A stretch of DNA of 64,000 nucleotides from an uncultured Bacteroidota bacterium (GTDB lineage Bacteria; Bacteroidota; Bacteroidia; Bacteroidales; P3). This document shows positions 57,535 to 64,000 of the stretch, piece by piece (within the stretch, counting starts at the first letter, position 1; each line of letters begins with the position of its first letter). A model generated the notes under the pieces. It did no database searches and was not told the origin of the DNA. It saw only the letters and a program-made list of their open reading frames with translations. Both the position numbers and the translations under genes were made by a program. The stretch is from the NCBI GenBank assembly GCA_902790215.1, contig CADAQX010000009.1, positions 160,243 to 224,242 on the forward strand. Reading direction: 5' to 3'.

Positions 57535-57705
57535 ATGAAAGAGAATTTGAACCGCAAACGGGAGTACGACGCTCCTATGGTAGAACTGATTGAGGCCCGC
57601 GTCGAAAAGGGCTTTCAACAAAGCGGCACCAGCCCCATAATTGGAGAAGGAACTGGCGAGACTCTTTCTGAGACTGGCACTGGCGACAACGCATTATTCA
57701 CTTAA
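57535..57705 (+). CDS. small peptide with YxxPxVE...VExGFQxS core
   Basis: The 56-residue peptide carries YDAPMVELIEARVEKGFQQS at 11-30 and a Gly/Thr-rich tail ending NALFT. MKENLNR at 57535 is the start; the frame continues upstream through the leader. The lipoprotein gene follows 16 bases later. It is homologous to the peptides at 21852 and 62843. Confidence 0.8.
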   Translation: MKENLNRKREYDAPMVELIEARVEKGFQQSGTSPIIGEGTGETLSETGTGDNALFT

Positions 57706-57721
57706 TCAAACAGCAAGCCCT

Positions 57722-59344
57722 ATGAAGAAGATTACACTTTTGGGAGTGGCTTTGGCCACGATTGTCTCGGTTGCGACGGTGTCGTGCCAGAAGGACAAAA
57801 TAACCATCACGGAGTTCACCGCCACGATGGAGAACTGCAACGACGAAAACGGCAAGGTGATGCTGGACGGCAACGTGCTGCGCTGGACTGACGGCGACCA
57901 GATTGCCGTATGGGGTACCGATGGTAAGGGTATCTACACTACCACCAACACGGGGACGTATGTCACCACGTTCACCTTCACCGAAGGTGAAGACCCTGGC
58001 GACCCCAACTACACCGCTATCTATCCTGCCAGTTGGGCGCAGCGGTCGGCAATAATGTTCCTGCCCCCGGTACAGACCAGCCATGACGGGCGGTTGGAGA
58101 CGTTCCCGATGATGGCAAAGTCCAGTAGCAGCGAACTGGTGTTCAAGAATTTGTGCGGCGCATTGCGGTTGCGGCTCCAAGCCAGCGGCAAGAGTGTCAC
58201 GGGTATTGAGTTAGTAGCCAATCAAAACATTTGGGGCTCGTACCGAATCGACTACAACAGCGGCAATCCTACATTGAGCCATTACGACAATGGTAGCAAA
58301 CAATTGTTGCTCTCCATCACTACGCCACAAAACATCTCTACTCAGGCAAAGGATTTCTACATTGCCCTGCCTCCCGCAACCTACGGCGAGGGCTTCAGCA
58401 TCAGAATCTATACCAGCGACGGTAGCGTCTGTACCAAGACAATTACCGAAGGGCATAGCTTCACCATCGTGCGTAGCGGTATCTTCACCATTACGCTGAA
58501 CAACGACAACTTGCAATTCAAACCCAATGCGGGATTGCTGAGCGGTGAGTTTTCGGTGAGTTCGACTCAGAAAGTCCGTTTCTCTCAGGGAAAACTCTTG
58601 TTCACAGGTTTTGGCACTCACGCTGTAGCCACGGGTGGCACAGCCGAAGGCACGTGGATGTTTGGTGACTGGTGGAACGGTAATTACGGCGATGCCTATA
58701 CCACGAAATGGATTGGCACGTTTGCTTGGGGGACAAGCGGCTGGAACAGTGGCGCGAACGGTTATTTGCCTTATCAATGTGGTCAAGGTTGGGCATCACA
58801 AGATTACATGCCAGGAGGGGATGCCGATAACAATCTGACAGGGTCATACGCGTATGCCGACTGGGGCGTGTACAACGCCATTTTCAATGGTGGTAACCAA
58901 CCCGGGTTGTGGCGCACATTGTCGGCAGATGAATGGGACTATTTGCTTAATCAACGAACAGGACATTCAGTGAAATGGGGCGTTGCTGAAGTTGTGGGGA
59001 AAGGAGCTGGACTAGTAATCCTGCCTGATAGATTTAACCTTCCCGAAGGACTTGATTTTAATGAAGGACTAGGGCTTAATGGTGAAAATAGCTTAAACAG
59101 ATATAGCGATGAACAATGGGCACAGATGGAAGCTGCAGGTGCTGTGATATTAACAACTAATGGAGACTTTGGAAACTATTGGACAACGACTGCTGCTGAT
59201 GCTACTTCATGGGGAGAACAACGTGCGTTTGTACTCCGTGTTTCTGGTCGTGATGTGGGTATTCTCGAATGTAAAAGAAGAGGAGAAGGAGTGAATAATA
59301 ATGACCCGTATACAACTGTCCGCTTGGTCAGAGACGTACAATAA
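57722..59344 (+). CDS. fimbrillin-like lipoprotein with FISUMP-type C-terminal domain
   Basis: The 540-residue protein has lipobox ATVSC (Cys22). Residues about 30-285 resemble the fimbrillin-like family (FTATMEN, LRWTDGDQIAVWG, TAIYPASWA, LVFKNLCGALRLRL, FYIALPPATYG). The C-terminal half (FSVSSTQKVRFSQGKLLFTG, LWRTLSADEWDYLLNQR, TTVRLVRDV) matches the FISUMP-type paralogous domain. It is presumably surface-exposed. GC falls in the last ~400 bases, suggesting a different origin for that end. Confidence 0.85.
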   Translation: MKKITLLGVALATIVSVATVSCQKDKITITEFTATMENCNDENGKVMLDGNVLRWTDGDQIAVWGTDGKGIYTTTNTGTYVTTFTFTEGEDPGDPNYTAIYPASWAQRSAIMFLPPVQTSHDGRLETFPMMAKSSSSELVFKNLCGALRLRLQASGKSVTGIELVANQNIWGSYRIDYNSGNPTLSHYDNGSKQLLLSITTPQNISTQAKDFYIALPPATYGEGFSIRIYTSDGSVCTKTITEGHSFTIVRSGIFTITLNNDNLQFKPNAGLLSGEFSVSSTQKVRFSQGKLLFTGFGTHAVATGGTAEGTWMFGDWWNGNYGDAYTTKWIGTFAWGTSGWNSGANGYLPYQCGQGWASQDYMPGGDADNNLTGSYAYADWGVYNAIFNGGNQPGLWRTLSADEWDYLLNQRTGHSVKWGVAEVVGKGAGLVILPDRFNLPEGLDFNEGLGLNGENSLNRYSDEQWAQMEAAGAVILTTNGDFGNYWTTTAADATSWGEQRAFVLRVSGRDVGILECKRRGEGVNNNDPYTTVRLVRDVQ

Positions 59345-59413
59345 CTGTTAGGAAAATTAATTTTTCATACCCTGTTACAGGCAGCCCTATCGCCGGTGAC
59401 CCTAGCAAAAAAG

Positions 59414-59440
59414 AAGTCCCCGCCACCACGGCGGGGACTT
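59414..59440 (+). terminator. intrinsic terminator after the FISUMP lipoprotein gene
   Basis: AAGTCCCCGC (59414-59423) pairs perfectly with GCGGGGACTT (59431-59440) around a 7-base loop, followed by TCCTTTTT. Confidence 0.9.
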
Positions 59441-59689
59441 TCCTTTTTCAATGGCGAAACACCTCTCCGCAGGCATACAGCGGCACATTTTTCATCCACT
59501 CTTTAGTCATAATACATATAAACAACACTCTATGAGGATGTAACCAGCCAATTATGCATTTTTCGTGCCGTATAACGAAACAGAACTTACATTTTTTCTA
59601 CCTTTCAGTATCTGCTTTTCGTGGTGCAACATAAGTAAGTTTGTCCATAAATAATTTGCCCGACTTGTCTTGAGGCAGGTTTTTCACCC
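59441..59689. other. spacer with no recognised feature
   Basis: No gene, promoter or repeat is recognised between the terminator and the foldback element. Confidence 0.4.
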
Positions 59690-59870
59690 CCAACAGCCTG
59701 AAAGGCCAGCAGCCCTTTAGCCCAAAGCATCGCCTTGGGTAAAGGATGGATGTAAGTGTCGCCCTGAAAGGGCAAAAGAAACAAGCTTTTGCCCTTTCAG
59801 GGCGTTAGGGATGACTGCCATATTACATAGGGCGATGCCCCGAGCTATTTGCTTTTGGCCTTTCAGACCG
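59690..59870. repeat. foldback element with perfect 19-bp central palindrome
   Basis: CGCCCTGAAAGGGCAAAAG (59760-59778) and its complement (59786-59804) frame a 7-base loop. Outside, CCTGAAAGGCCAGCAG...AAGCATCGCC on the left pairs imperfectly with GGCGATGCCC...GGCCTTTCAG on the right, so the unit is nested. It resembles the miniature foldback elements scattered in Bacteroidota. Confidence 0.75.
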
Positions 59871-59965
59871 TTAATGTCATTAAGATTCAGTCTTGTAAAG
59901 GCCATGTACCATGTTAAATCAGTGCGAAAAAACTTGTCAAACTTCAGTATAATGAAAAAAAGTCG

Positions 59966-59973
59966 TACCTTTG
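59966..59973 (+). promoter_or_regulatory. -7 element of the methyltransferase-like orphan gene
   Basis: TACCTTTG followed by CA, 9 bases before the ATG at 59983. The message would be nearly leaderless. Confidence 0.5.
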
Positions 59974-59982
59974 CAGACCATT

Positions 59983-60465
59983 ATGACACGGTTGGAATAT
60001 TGGATAATGGCTGACACGCAGTACAGGATACACTCGCCTTTTGTGTTCGACATGTACCGCAAGGTGCTGTTTGCCGAGGTGGACAAGTCCCTGCGCGACC
60101 GCATGGCCGAAGGAATGCCCGAGGAGGCGGTGGCCGCCATGCAAACGGCAGGACGACGCGAGCGGGCTTACCACGAGATTGTGTATAAGCTGCGCGACCA
60201 CTACGGCCTGAAGGTGATGTGCTACGACGGCGACGAGGCGGTGCTGTGTCCAGAATCAGGACAGGCAAGCAACCCCAAGACCGGACAGCCACTCATTGAG
60301 GGTGAGATGAAAGTGGTGTGCCGACCGCATAAGTGCCATGCCCGTGAACTGCGCTGGCAGGCTCAGCAGGGCAACGCAAAGTATAATGTGAGCATCGACA
60401 TGTACGACGTGGGGCTACTGATGAACTGTTCCCGAATGCACCGACAGCATTTTCTGCTTAAATGA
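59983..60465 (+). CDS. hypothetical protein with methyltransferase-associated N-terminal motif
   Basis: The 160-residue protein begins MTRLEYWIMADTQYRIHSPFVFDMYRKVLF. The YRIHSPFVFDMY stretch is the N-terminal motif of many Bacteroidota class I methyltransferases, but no SAM-binding core follows; the rest contains a CRPHKCHARELRWQAQQGN segment. It may be a truncated or repurposed relative. It lies 32 bases upstream of gldD and is probably co-transcribed. Confidence 0.6.
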   Translation: MTRLEYWIMADTQYRIHSPFVFDMYRKVLFAEVDKSLRDRMAEGMPEEAVAAMQTAGRRERAYHEIVYKLRDHYGLKVMCYDGDEAVLCPESGQASNPKTGQPLIEGEMKVVCRPHKCHARELRWQAQQGNAKYNVSIDMYDVGLLMNCSRMHRQHFLLK

Positions 60466-60497
60466 ATTGAATAATAAATACCTCAAACGGATAACAC

Positions 60498-61082
60498 ATG
60501 AAGACAAGAAGTGTTTTTCTCTGGATATGCCTGGCAGTGCTGGCAGCGGCCTGCTCTGACGGCAACGAAACTCCCAAGCCACAGGCTTACCTGCGCATAG
60601 ACATGCCGCCGCATGCCTACTCGGTGTGCGACACAATGGCGTTGCCATTCACCTTCGAGCTGAGCAACCTGGCCGAAGTGCAGTGGAAGAAGAACCTGCC
60701 GCGCGACAAGTGGTTCACCATCGCCTACCCGAAGTACAAGGGTTATGTGTTTATGACCTACAAGGCCATGAACGGTGTGAGAGACCTGCGGGCACAGATT
60801 GACACGTCGTATAAGTTTGTGGAGGGGCACTTCTCCTTCTCGTCGGGAATTGACGAGAACAAGTTTGTGGACCGTGAGCACCATCTTTCGGGTACCACCT
60901 ACCACCTCAAAGGACAGAATGTGGCCAGCACCTACCAGTTTTGGGTGTCGGACAGCAACCGGCACTTTATCCGCGGCGCACTGTATATCGACTGCACGCC
61001 GAACAATGATTCATTAGCGCCGGTATTGAATTATATACAAGATGACATTGACCACCTGATAGAGACGATACGATGGAGATAA
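60498..61082 (+). CDS. gldD: gliding motility lipoprotein GldD
   Basis: The 194-residue protein has lipobox LAAAC (Cys19) and GldD signatures: YLRIDMPPHAYSVCD, WFTIAYPKYKGYVFMTYKAM, GQNVASTYQFWVSDSNRHFIRGALYI and a C-terminal DDIDHLIETIRW. GldD is needed for gliding in Flavobacteriia and is retained more widely in Bacteroidota, including non-gliders, where its role is unclear. The next gene overlaps its end by ten bases. Confidence 0.9.
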   Translation: MKTRSVFLWICLAVLAAACSDGNETPKPQAYLRIDMPPHAYSVCDTMALPFTFELSNLAEVQWKKNLPRDKWFTIAYPKYKGYVFMTYKAMNGVRDLRAQIDTSYKFVEGHFSFSSGIDENKFVDREHHLSGTTYHLKGQNVASTYQFWVSDSNRHFIRGALYIDCTPNNDSLAPVLNYIQDDIDHLIETIRWR

Positions 61083-62215
61083 GAAAAATCTTAGTCTTCG
61101 TTACGGCACTGCTTACAGGTATTGGCGTGTGGGCTCAGTCGTTCACCGAACGCGAGGTGCAGTTGCAAATTGTGCAGGAATATGAGCACGACACCATGCA
61201 ACTGGCGGGAACGCTGACTATGCCCATAGGTGTTACCGAGAAGGTTCCTGCCGTGATTCTCATCACTGGTTCGGGAGCACAGAACCGCGACGAGGAGATT
61301 ATGGGCCACAAGCCCTTTAAGGTGATAGCCGAATACCTGTCGGCACGAGGCTATGCCGTATTGCGGTGCGACGACCGAGGTGTGGGAGAATCAACAGGCG
61401 ACATAGCACATGCCACCACGCTTGACTTTGCACATGATATCGATCATCTGTTAATGTATTTGCAGTCGCCCAGGTCAGGCTTGGACATAGACCCTAACCG
61501 CATCTACCTCTTCGGACACAGCGAAGGTACCACAGTAGCCGCTATTGTGGCGGCCAAGAATCGCTATACCCTGAACACTGTCGCGGGTGTGGCAATGCTG
61601 GGTGGCGCTGCTGTAGACGGTAAAACATTGCTATTGCAGCAGAACGAGGCTATATTCCGATTACAGGGGTTGGAGGACAGCCTAATCGTGAGGCGATTGG
61701 CCTGTATGCGCGAGCTGTTTGCCGTGTGCGACACGCTCCACTTAAGCAAGGGCGCGGACACCGTGAAGACTATTAATCTGGCCTTCCGTCCTCTGTTTAA
61801 AAAATACTCGACTGGCCTCACCAAAGAGCAGAAACAGCGGTGTGGGCTGACCACAGGGGATTGCTATGGTTGGGCATTGACCGTTGCCACCCCGTGGATG
61901 CGTACATTCCTGTCCCTCGACCCAGCGGAGTATATCGCCCAGATGCACTGCCCACTGCTGGCCATAGGGGGAGAAAAAGACTGCCAAGTACCGGCCGACG
62001 CCAACCTTTCGGTCATTGAGAACATCTGCGAGGCAAACGGCATCCCCTCTCGAATTGTACGGCTGCCAAATGTCAACCATCTGGGGCAGATGTGCCACAC
62101 AGGTGCAGTAGACGAATACGCCACCCTCGGACAGGCTCCCGCTGAATGTGTATTGAGTGCTTTGGTTCAATGGCTTGACTCCATTGGCAGTCAAAGCGAA
62201 CGTACCAAAAACTGA
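61073..62215 (+). CDS. secreted alpha/beta hydrolase
   Basis: The 380-residue protein has a signal peptide (about 1-22, GVWAQ). The alpha/beta hydrolase core shows an oxyanion-hole ITGSGAQNRDE and DDRGVGEST, nucleophile Ser150 in GHSEG, a late Asp in KDCQVPAD and His in NVNHLGQ. The substrate is unknown; S9-like peptidase or esterase relatives in Bacteroidota have similar sequences. It overlaps gldD by ten bases. Confidence 0.85.
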   Translation: MEIRKILVFVTALLTGIGVWAQSFTEREVQLQIVQEYEHDTMQLAGTLTMPIGVTEKVPAVILITGSGAQNRDEEIMGHKPFKVIAEYLSARGYAVLRCDDRGVGESTGDIAHATTLDFAHDIDHLLMYLQSPRSGLDIDPNRIYLFGHSEGTTVAAIVAAKNRYTLNTVAGVAMLGGAAVDGKTLLLQQNEAIFRLQGLEDSLIVRRLACMRELFAVCDTLHLSKGADTVKTINLAFRPLFKKYSTGLTKEQKQRCGLTTGDCYGWALTVATPWMRTFLSLDPAEYIAQMHCPLLAIGGEKDCQVPADANLSVIENICEANGIPSRIVRLPNVNHLGQMCHTGAVDEYATLGQAPAECVLSALVQWLDSIGSQSERTKN

Positions 62216-62601
62216 TACAGCTCCCTCTTTCTTTCGACCTGTTCTGTACCTTCGCTGTAGGTTCGCTCTGCCTTCGCTGTAGGTTCGCTTTCTGGAGCGA
62301 CCCAACAACGACTGCAACGGGACTCTACTACGGGGTTGAATACACCCAACGCGTATTGAGCTACAACGCTACAGTGCTACAGTTCCATTATCGGATACCC
62401 TGTTTTCGAACTGTAGCACCGTAACAACTGTAGCAGACAATTGTCTTTTCCTGATTTTGGTTGACAGTTTTTTGCCTTTTTCCCTGATGCTGTTGCCACT
62501 CGCTGTACTGGAAATGTTGACTATTTCCTGACATCGTTGACAGAATTCCTGAAAAGGTTGACAACTGCATGTGTCTTTTCCTGATTTTGGTTTAATTTTT
62601 T
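62216..62601. repeat. repeat-rich spacer
   Basis: It contains CCTTCGCTGTAGGTTCGCT twice, a 12-bp inverted repeat GTGCTACAGTTC/GAACTGTAGCAC near 62370-62417, tandem GTTGAC-(about 15)-TTCCTGA words near 62515-62560 and TGTCTTTTCCTGATTTTGG twice (62451 and 62573). No gene is seen. Confidence 0.65.
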
Positions 62602-62632
62602 TTTGCTATATCGGGGAAATTGTGTATATTTG
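62602..62632 (+). promoter_or_regulatory. promoter of the third peptide-lipoprotein module
   Basis: TTTG at 62602-62605, a 19-base spacer and TATATTTG at 62625-62632, an excellent consensus match. Confidence 0.8.
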
Positions 62633-62639
62633 CATACAT

Positions 62640-62842
62640 GAATTTCTGAGACAATGAAATACAATAGACTATATTTCAGCATATTACCCCCCCTATAATC
62701 CGAGACATTAAGTCGGAAAGTGGAGGAGCATACATCGTCTCTATTAACAATCGTTTATACCCTTACGCCTTGCGGACAGACGTAGGGATGGGTCTTTATT
62801 GTCATTGAAAATTAACAACAATAATCACAAAACGTAATTACT
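62640..62842 (+). promoter_or_regulatory. leader of the third peptide-lipoprotein module
   Basis: The leader of about 200 bases holds CCGA/TCGG and GAGAC/GTCTC complementary pairs and a hairpin CCCTTACG (62760-62767) with CGTAGGG (62781-62787), followed by a weak T-rich stretch. The T run is poorer than in the other two modules, so termination here is uncertain. Confidence 0.45.
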
Positions 62843-63010
62843 ATGATTGAAAAAAGGAAAGAGGAGTACACGGCTCCTACGGTAGAATTGATTGAAGCCC
62901 ACGTAGAAAAAGGTTTTCAGACAAGCGTGACCGAAGACCAGCTACAAAGCAGAAGCATGGAAGGCGTTACAAATAGCGGCAACAATTACACCAATGAACT
63001 GTTCAGCTAA
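62843..63010 (+). CDS. small peptide with YxxPxVE...VExGFQxS core
   Basis: The 55-residue peptide (MIEKRKEEYTAPTVELIEAH...) has YTAPTVELIEAHVEKGFQTS at 9-28 and a polar tail ending NELFS. It lies 27 bases before the lipoprotein gene and aligns over its N-terminal half with the peptides at 21852 and 57535. Confidence 0.8.
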   Translation: MIEKRKEEYTAPTVELIEAHVEKGFQTSVTEDQLQSRSMEGVTNSGNNYTNELFS

Positions 63011-63037
63011 TTATTAACCTTTTAAACGAGAAAAGAG

Positions 63038-64000
63038 ATGAGAAAAAGTTTACATTTTTTTGTATCGATAGTTTTATTGGTATCATTAGTTGGTCTGAGT
63101 TCATGCAAGAAGGAGAACCAGAATGGCGTAACATTTACTGCCACGATGGAGGACTGCGCCGACGTGCATAATGCCAAGACCGTGCTCAACGGCACCGCCC
63201 TCGAATGGGTGGCTGGCGACGAGATAAAGATTCATTCGACCAGCGTGGCGGTCTTTACCGCTACGCCGCTGAACCCAGCCACCGAGGCAACGTTCACCAC
63301 TACCGATGCAAGCTTCAACGATGGGGGCAGCTATATAGCCTTCTATCCTGCAGCCAACAACTCGACGTATGATAGGATAACCTTGCCAGCCACGCAGGTG
63401 AGCGAGGACGGGTCGCTGCGGGGTTTCCCGATGTATGCTTGGGCTGATGGAACCACTAACCTACAGTTCCGCAACCTATGTGGCGTGTTGAAACTGAACC
63501 TGCAGAAAACGGGCATGACAGTCGCCTCCATTGCGTTGACTGTGAACAGTCCAATCAACGGGGATTACACGTTGCAGAGTCAGTTTACCAACGAAGCCAC
63601 TTTAGCAACTTCTCCCTCTTCCGGGACGGGCAGCAACACTACGACGCTGGTGTGCAACCAGAGCATCAACACGCCGCACGACTTCTACATCTACTTGCCC
63701 GCGGGTACTTATAGTGGGTTGACGTTGGAAATTACTACTAACGACGGTAGGGTGTGCACTAAGGGGCCTGCCACGAGTAGTGTGGTGATTGAGCGCAGCA
63801 AGTACAGCACCCTGACTTTGGGCGGGGACAACCTGGAGTTTTTCGACCCGTCCGACTGGGTTGACCTCGGACTGCCTTCCGGGCTGCTGTGGGCGACAAG
63901 GAACGTGGGTGCCACCTCGCCGGAGGACTATGGCGACTACTTTGCCTGGGGCGAGACCACGACCAAGAGCCTCTACCTCTGGAGCACCTACATCTACTGC
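63038..64000 (+). CDS. fimbrillin-like lipoprotein with FISUMP domain, 3' end outside window
   Basis: The frame is open from 63038 to the window end (321 codons). It has lipobox GLSSC (Cys23) and FTATMEDCADVHNAKT, LEWVAGDEIKI, YIAFYPAAN and LQFRNLCGVLKLNL, all fimbrillin-like. From about residue 275 it shows WVDLGLPSGLLWATRNVGATSPEDYGDYFAWGE, the start of a FISUMP domain. It is a paralogue of the 57722 gene and follows the third small peptide. Confidence 0.88.
   Translation, partial: MRKSLHFFVSIVLLVSLVGLSSCKKENQNGVTFTATMEDCADVHNAKTVLNGTALEWVAGDEIKIHSTSVAVFTATPLNPATEATFTTTDASFNDGGSYIAFYPAANNSTYDRITLPATQVSEDGSLRGFPMYAWADGTTNLQFRNLCGVLKLNLQKTGMTVASIALTVNSPINGDYTLQSQFTNEATLATSPSSGTGSNTTTLVCNQSINTPHDFYIYLPAGTYSGLTLEITTNDGRVCTKGPATSSVVIERSKYSTLTLGGDNLEFFDPSDWVDLGLPSGLLWATRNVGATSPEDYGDYFAWGETTTKSLYLWSTYIYC

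Overview
The window comes from a Bacteroidales-type member of the Bacteroidota with moderately high GC. Three things point there. Promoters carry the phylum's -7 element TAnnTTTG, often followed by GC, and the best ones have TTTG 19-21 bases upstream. Start codons lack clear Shine-Dalgarno sequences. Many gene families are typical of the phylum: GldD, Bacteroidota LptE, the GIN/DUF2807 and DUF4292 folds, DUF2723, BspA-like DUF285 repeats, fimbrillin-like lipoproteins with FISUMP-type C-termini, and the YxxPxVE small peptides. No rRNA, plasmid or phage module is seen; this looks like chromosome.

Layout. 1-3899 is a cluster with two envelope proteins, tadA, a nucleotidyltransferase and a methyltransferase. 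3976-7077 is the rplM-rpsI-rpsB-tsf operon, with a consensus promoter, structured leaders before rplM and rpsB, and a strong terminator. 7091-13744 holds a GIN lipoprotein, RNase H, pnuC, prmC, dtd, a UvrD/PcrA helicase and an IMPACT protein. 14251-15381 is an ATPase gene behind a perfect 47-bp palindrome. 15515-20365 is rimP-nusA-infB. 20366-25744 is accessory: an S23/Avd-like gene inside complementary repeat arms, tRNA-Arg(CCU), a structured RNA or leader, a small peptide with a lipoprotein, a DUF4143-type ATPase and a short inverted-repeat island. 25745-33926 holds a second BspA-like lipoprotein, an AlkD-like protein, a YbjQ protein, mrdA-rodA, clpX, a nitroreductase-fold protein and queD. 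34311-44568 contains a Rieske-like lipoprotein, an M28/glutaminyl-cyclase protein, efp, a TlpA-like protein, manA, pcm, thiL, a PNGase F-like enzyme and a CBS membrane protein. 44627-57075 contains a large GH2 beta-galactosidase, rsgA, thyA, manC, asnS, a DUF2723 protein and lptE. 57183-64000 contains two more peptide-lipoprotein modules around gldD and an alpha/beta hydrolase.

The host-facing theme is a set of lipoproteins (BspA-like, fimbrillin/FISUMP) together with glycan-acting enzymes (PNGase F-like, GH2), which fits a host-associated lifestyle. Most other genes are core translation, envelope or metabolic functions.

The least explained structure falls into three groups. First, three modules share one order: promoter, long structured leader containing a terminator-like hairpin, a 55-59 residue peptide with a conserved YxxPxVE...VExG(F/Y)QxS core, then a fimbrillin-type lipoprotein. 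Second, intergenic foldback arrays of 7-9 base words occur about ten times; one array is split around the S23/Avd-like gene. Third, there are dispersed inverted repeats, including a ~310-bp non-coding element present in two opposite copies. All assignments were made by reading the sequence; no database search or folding program was run.
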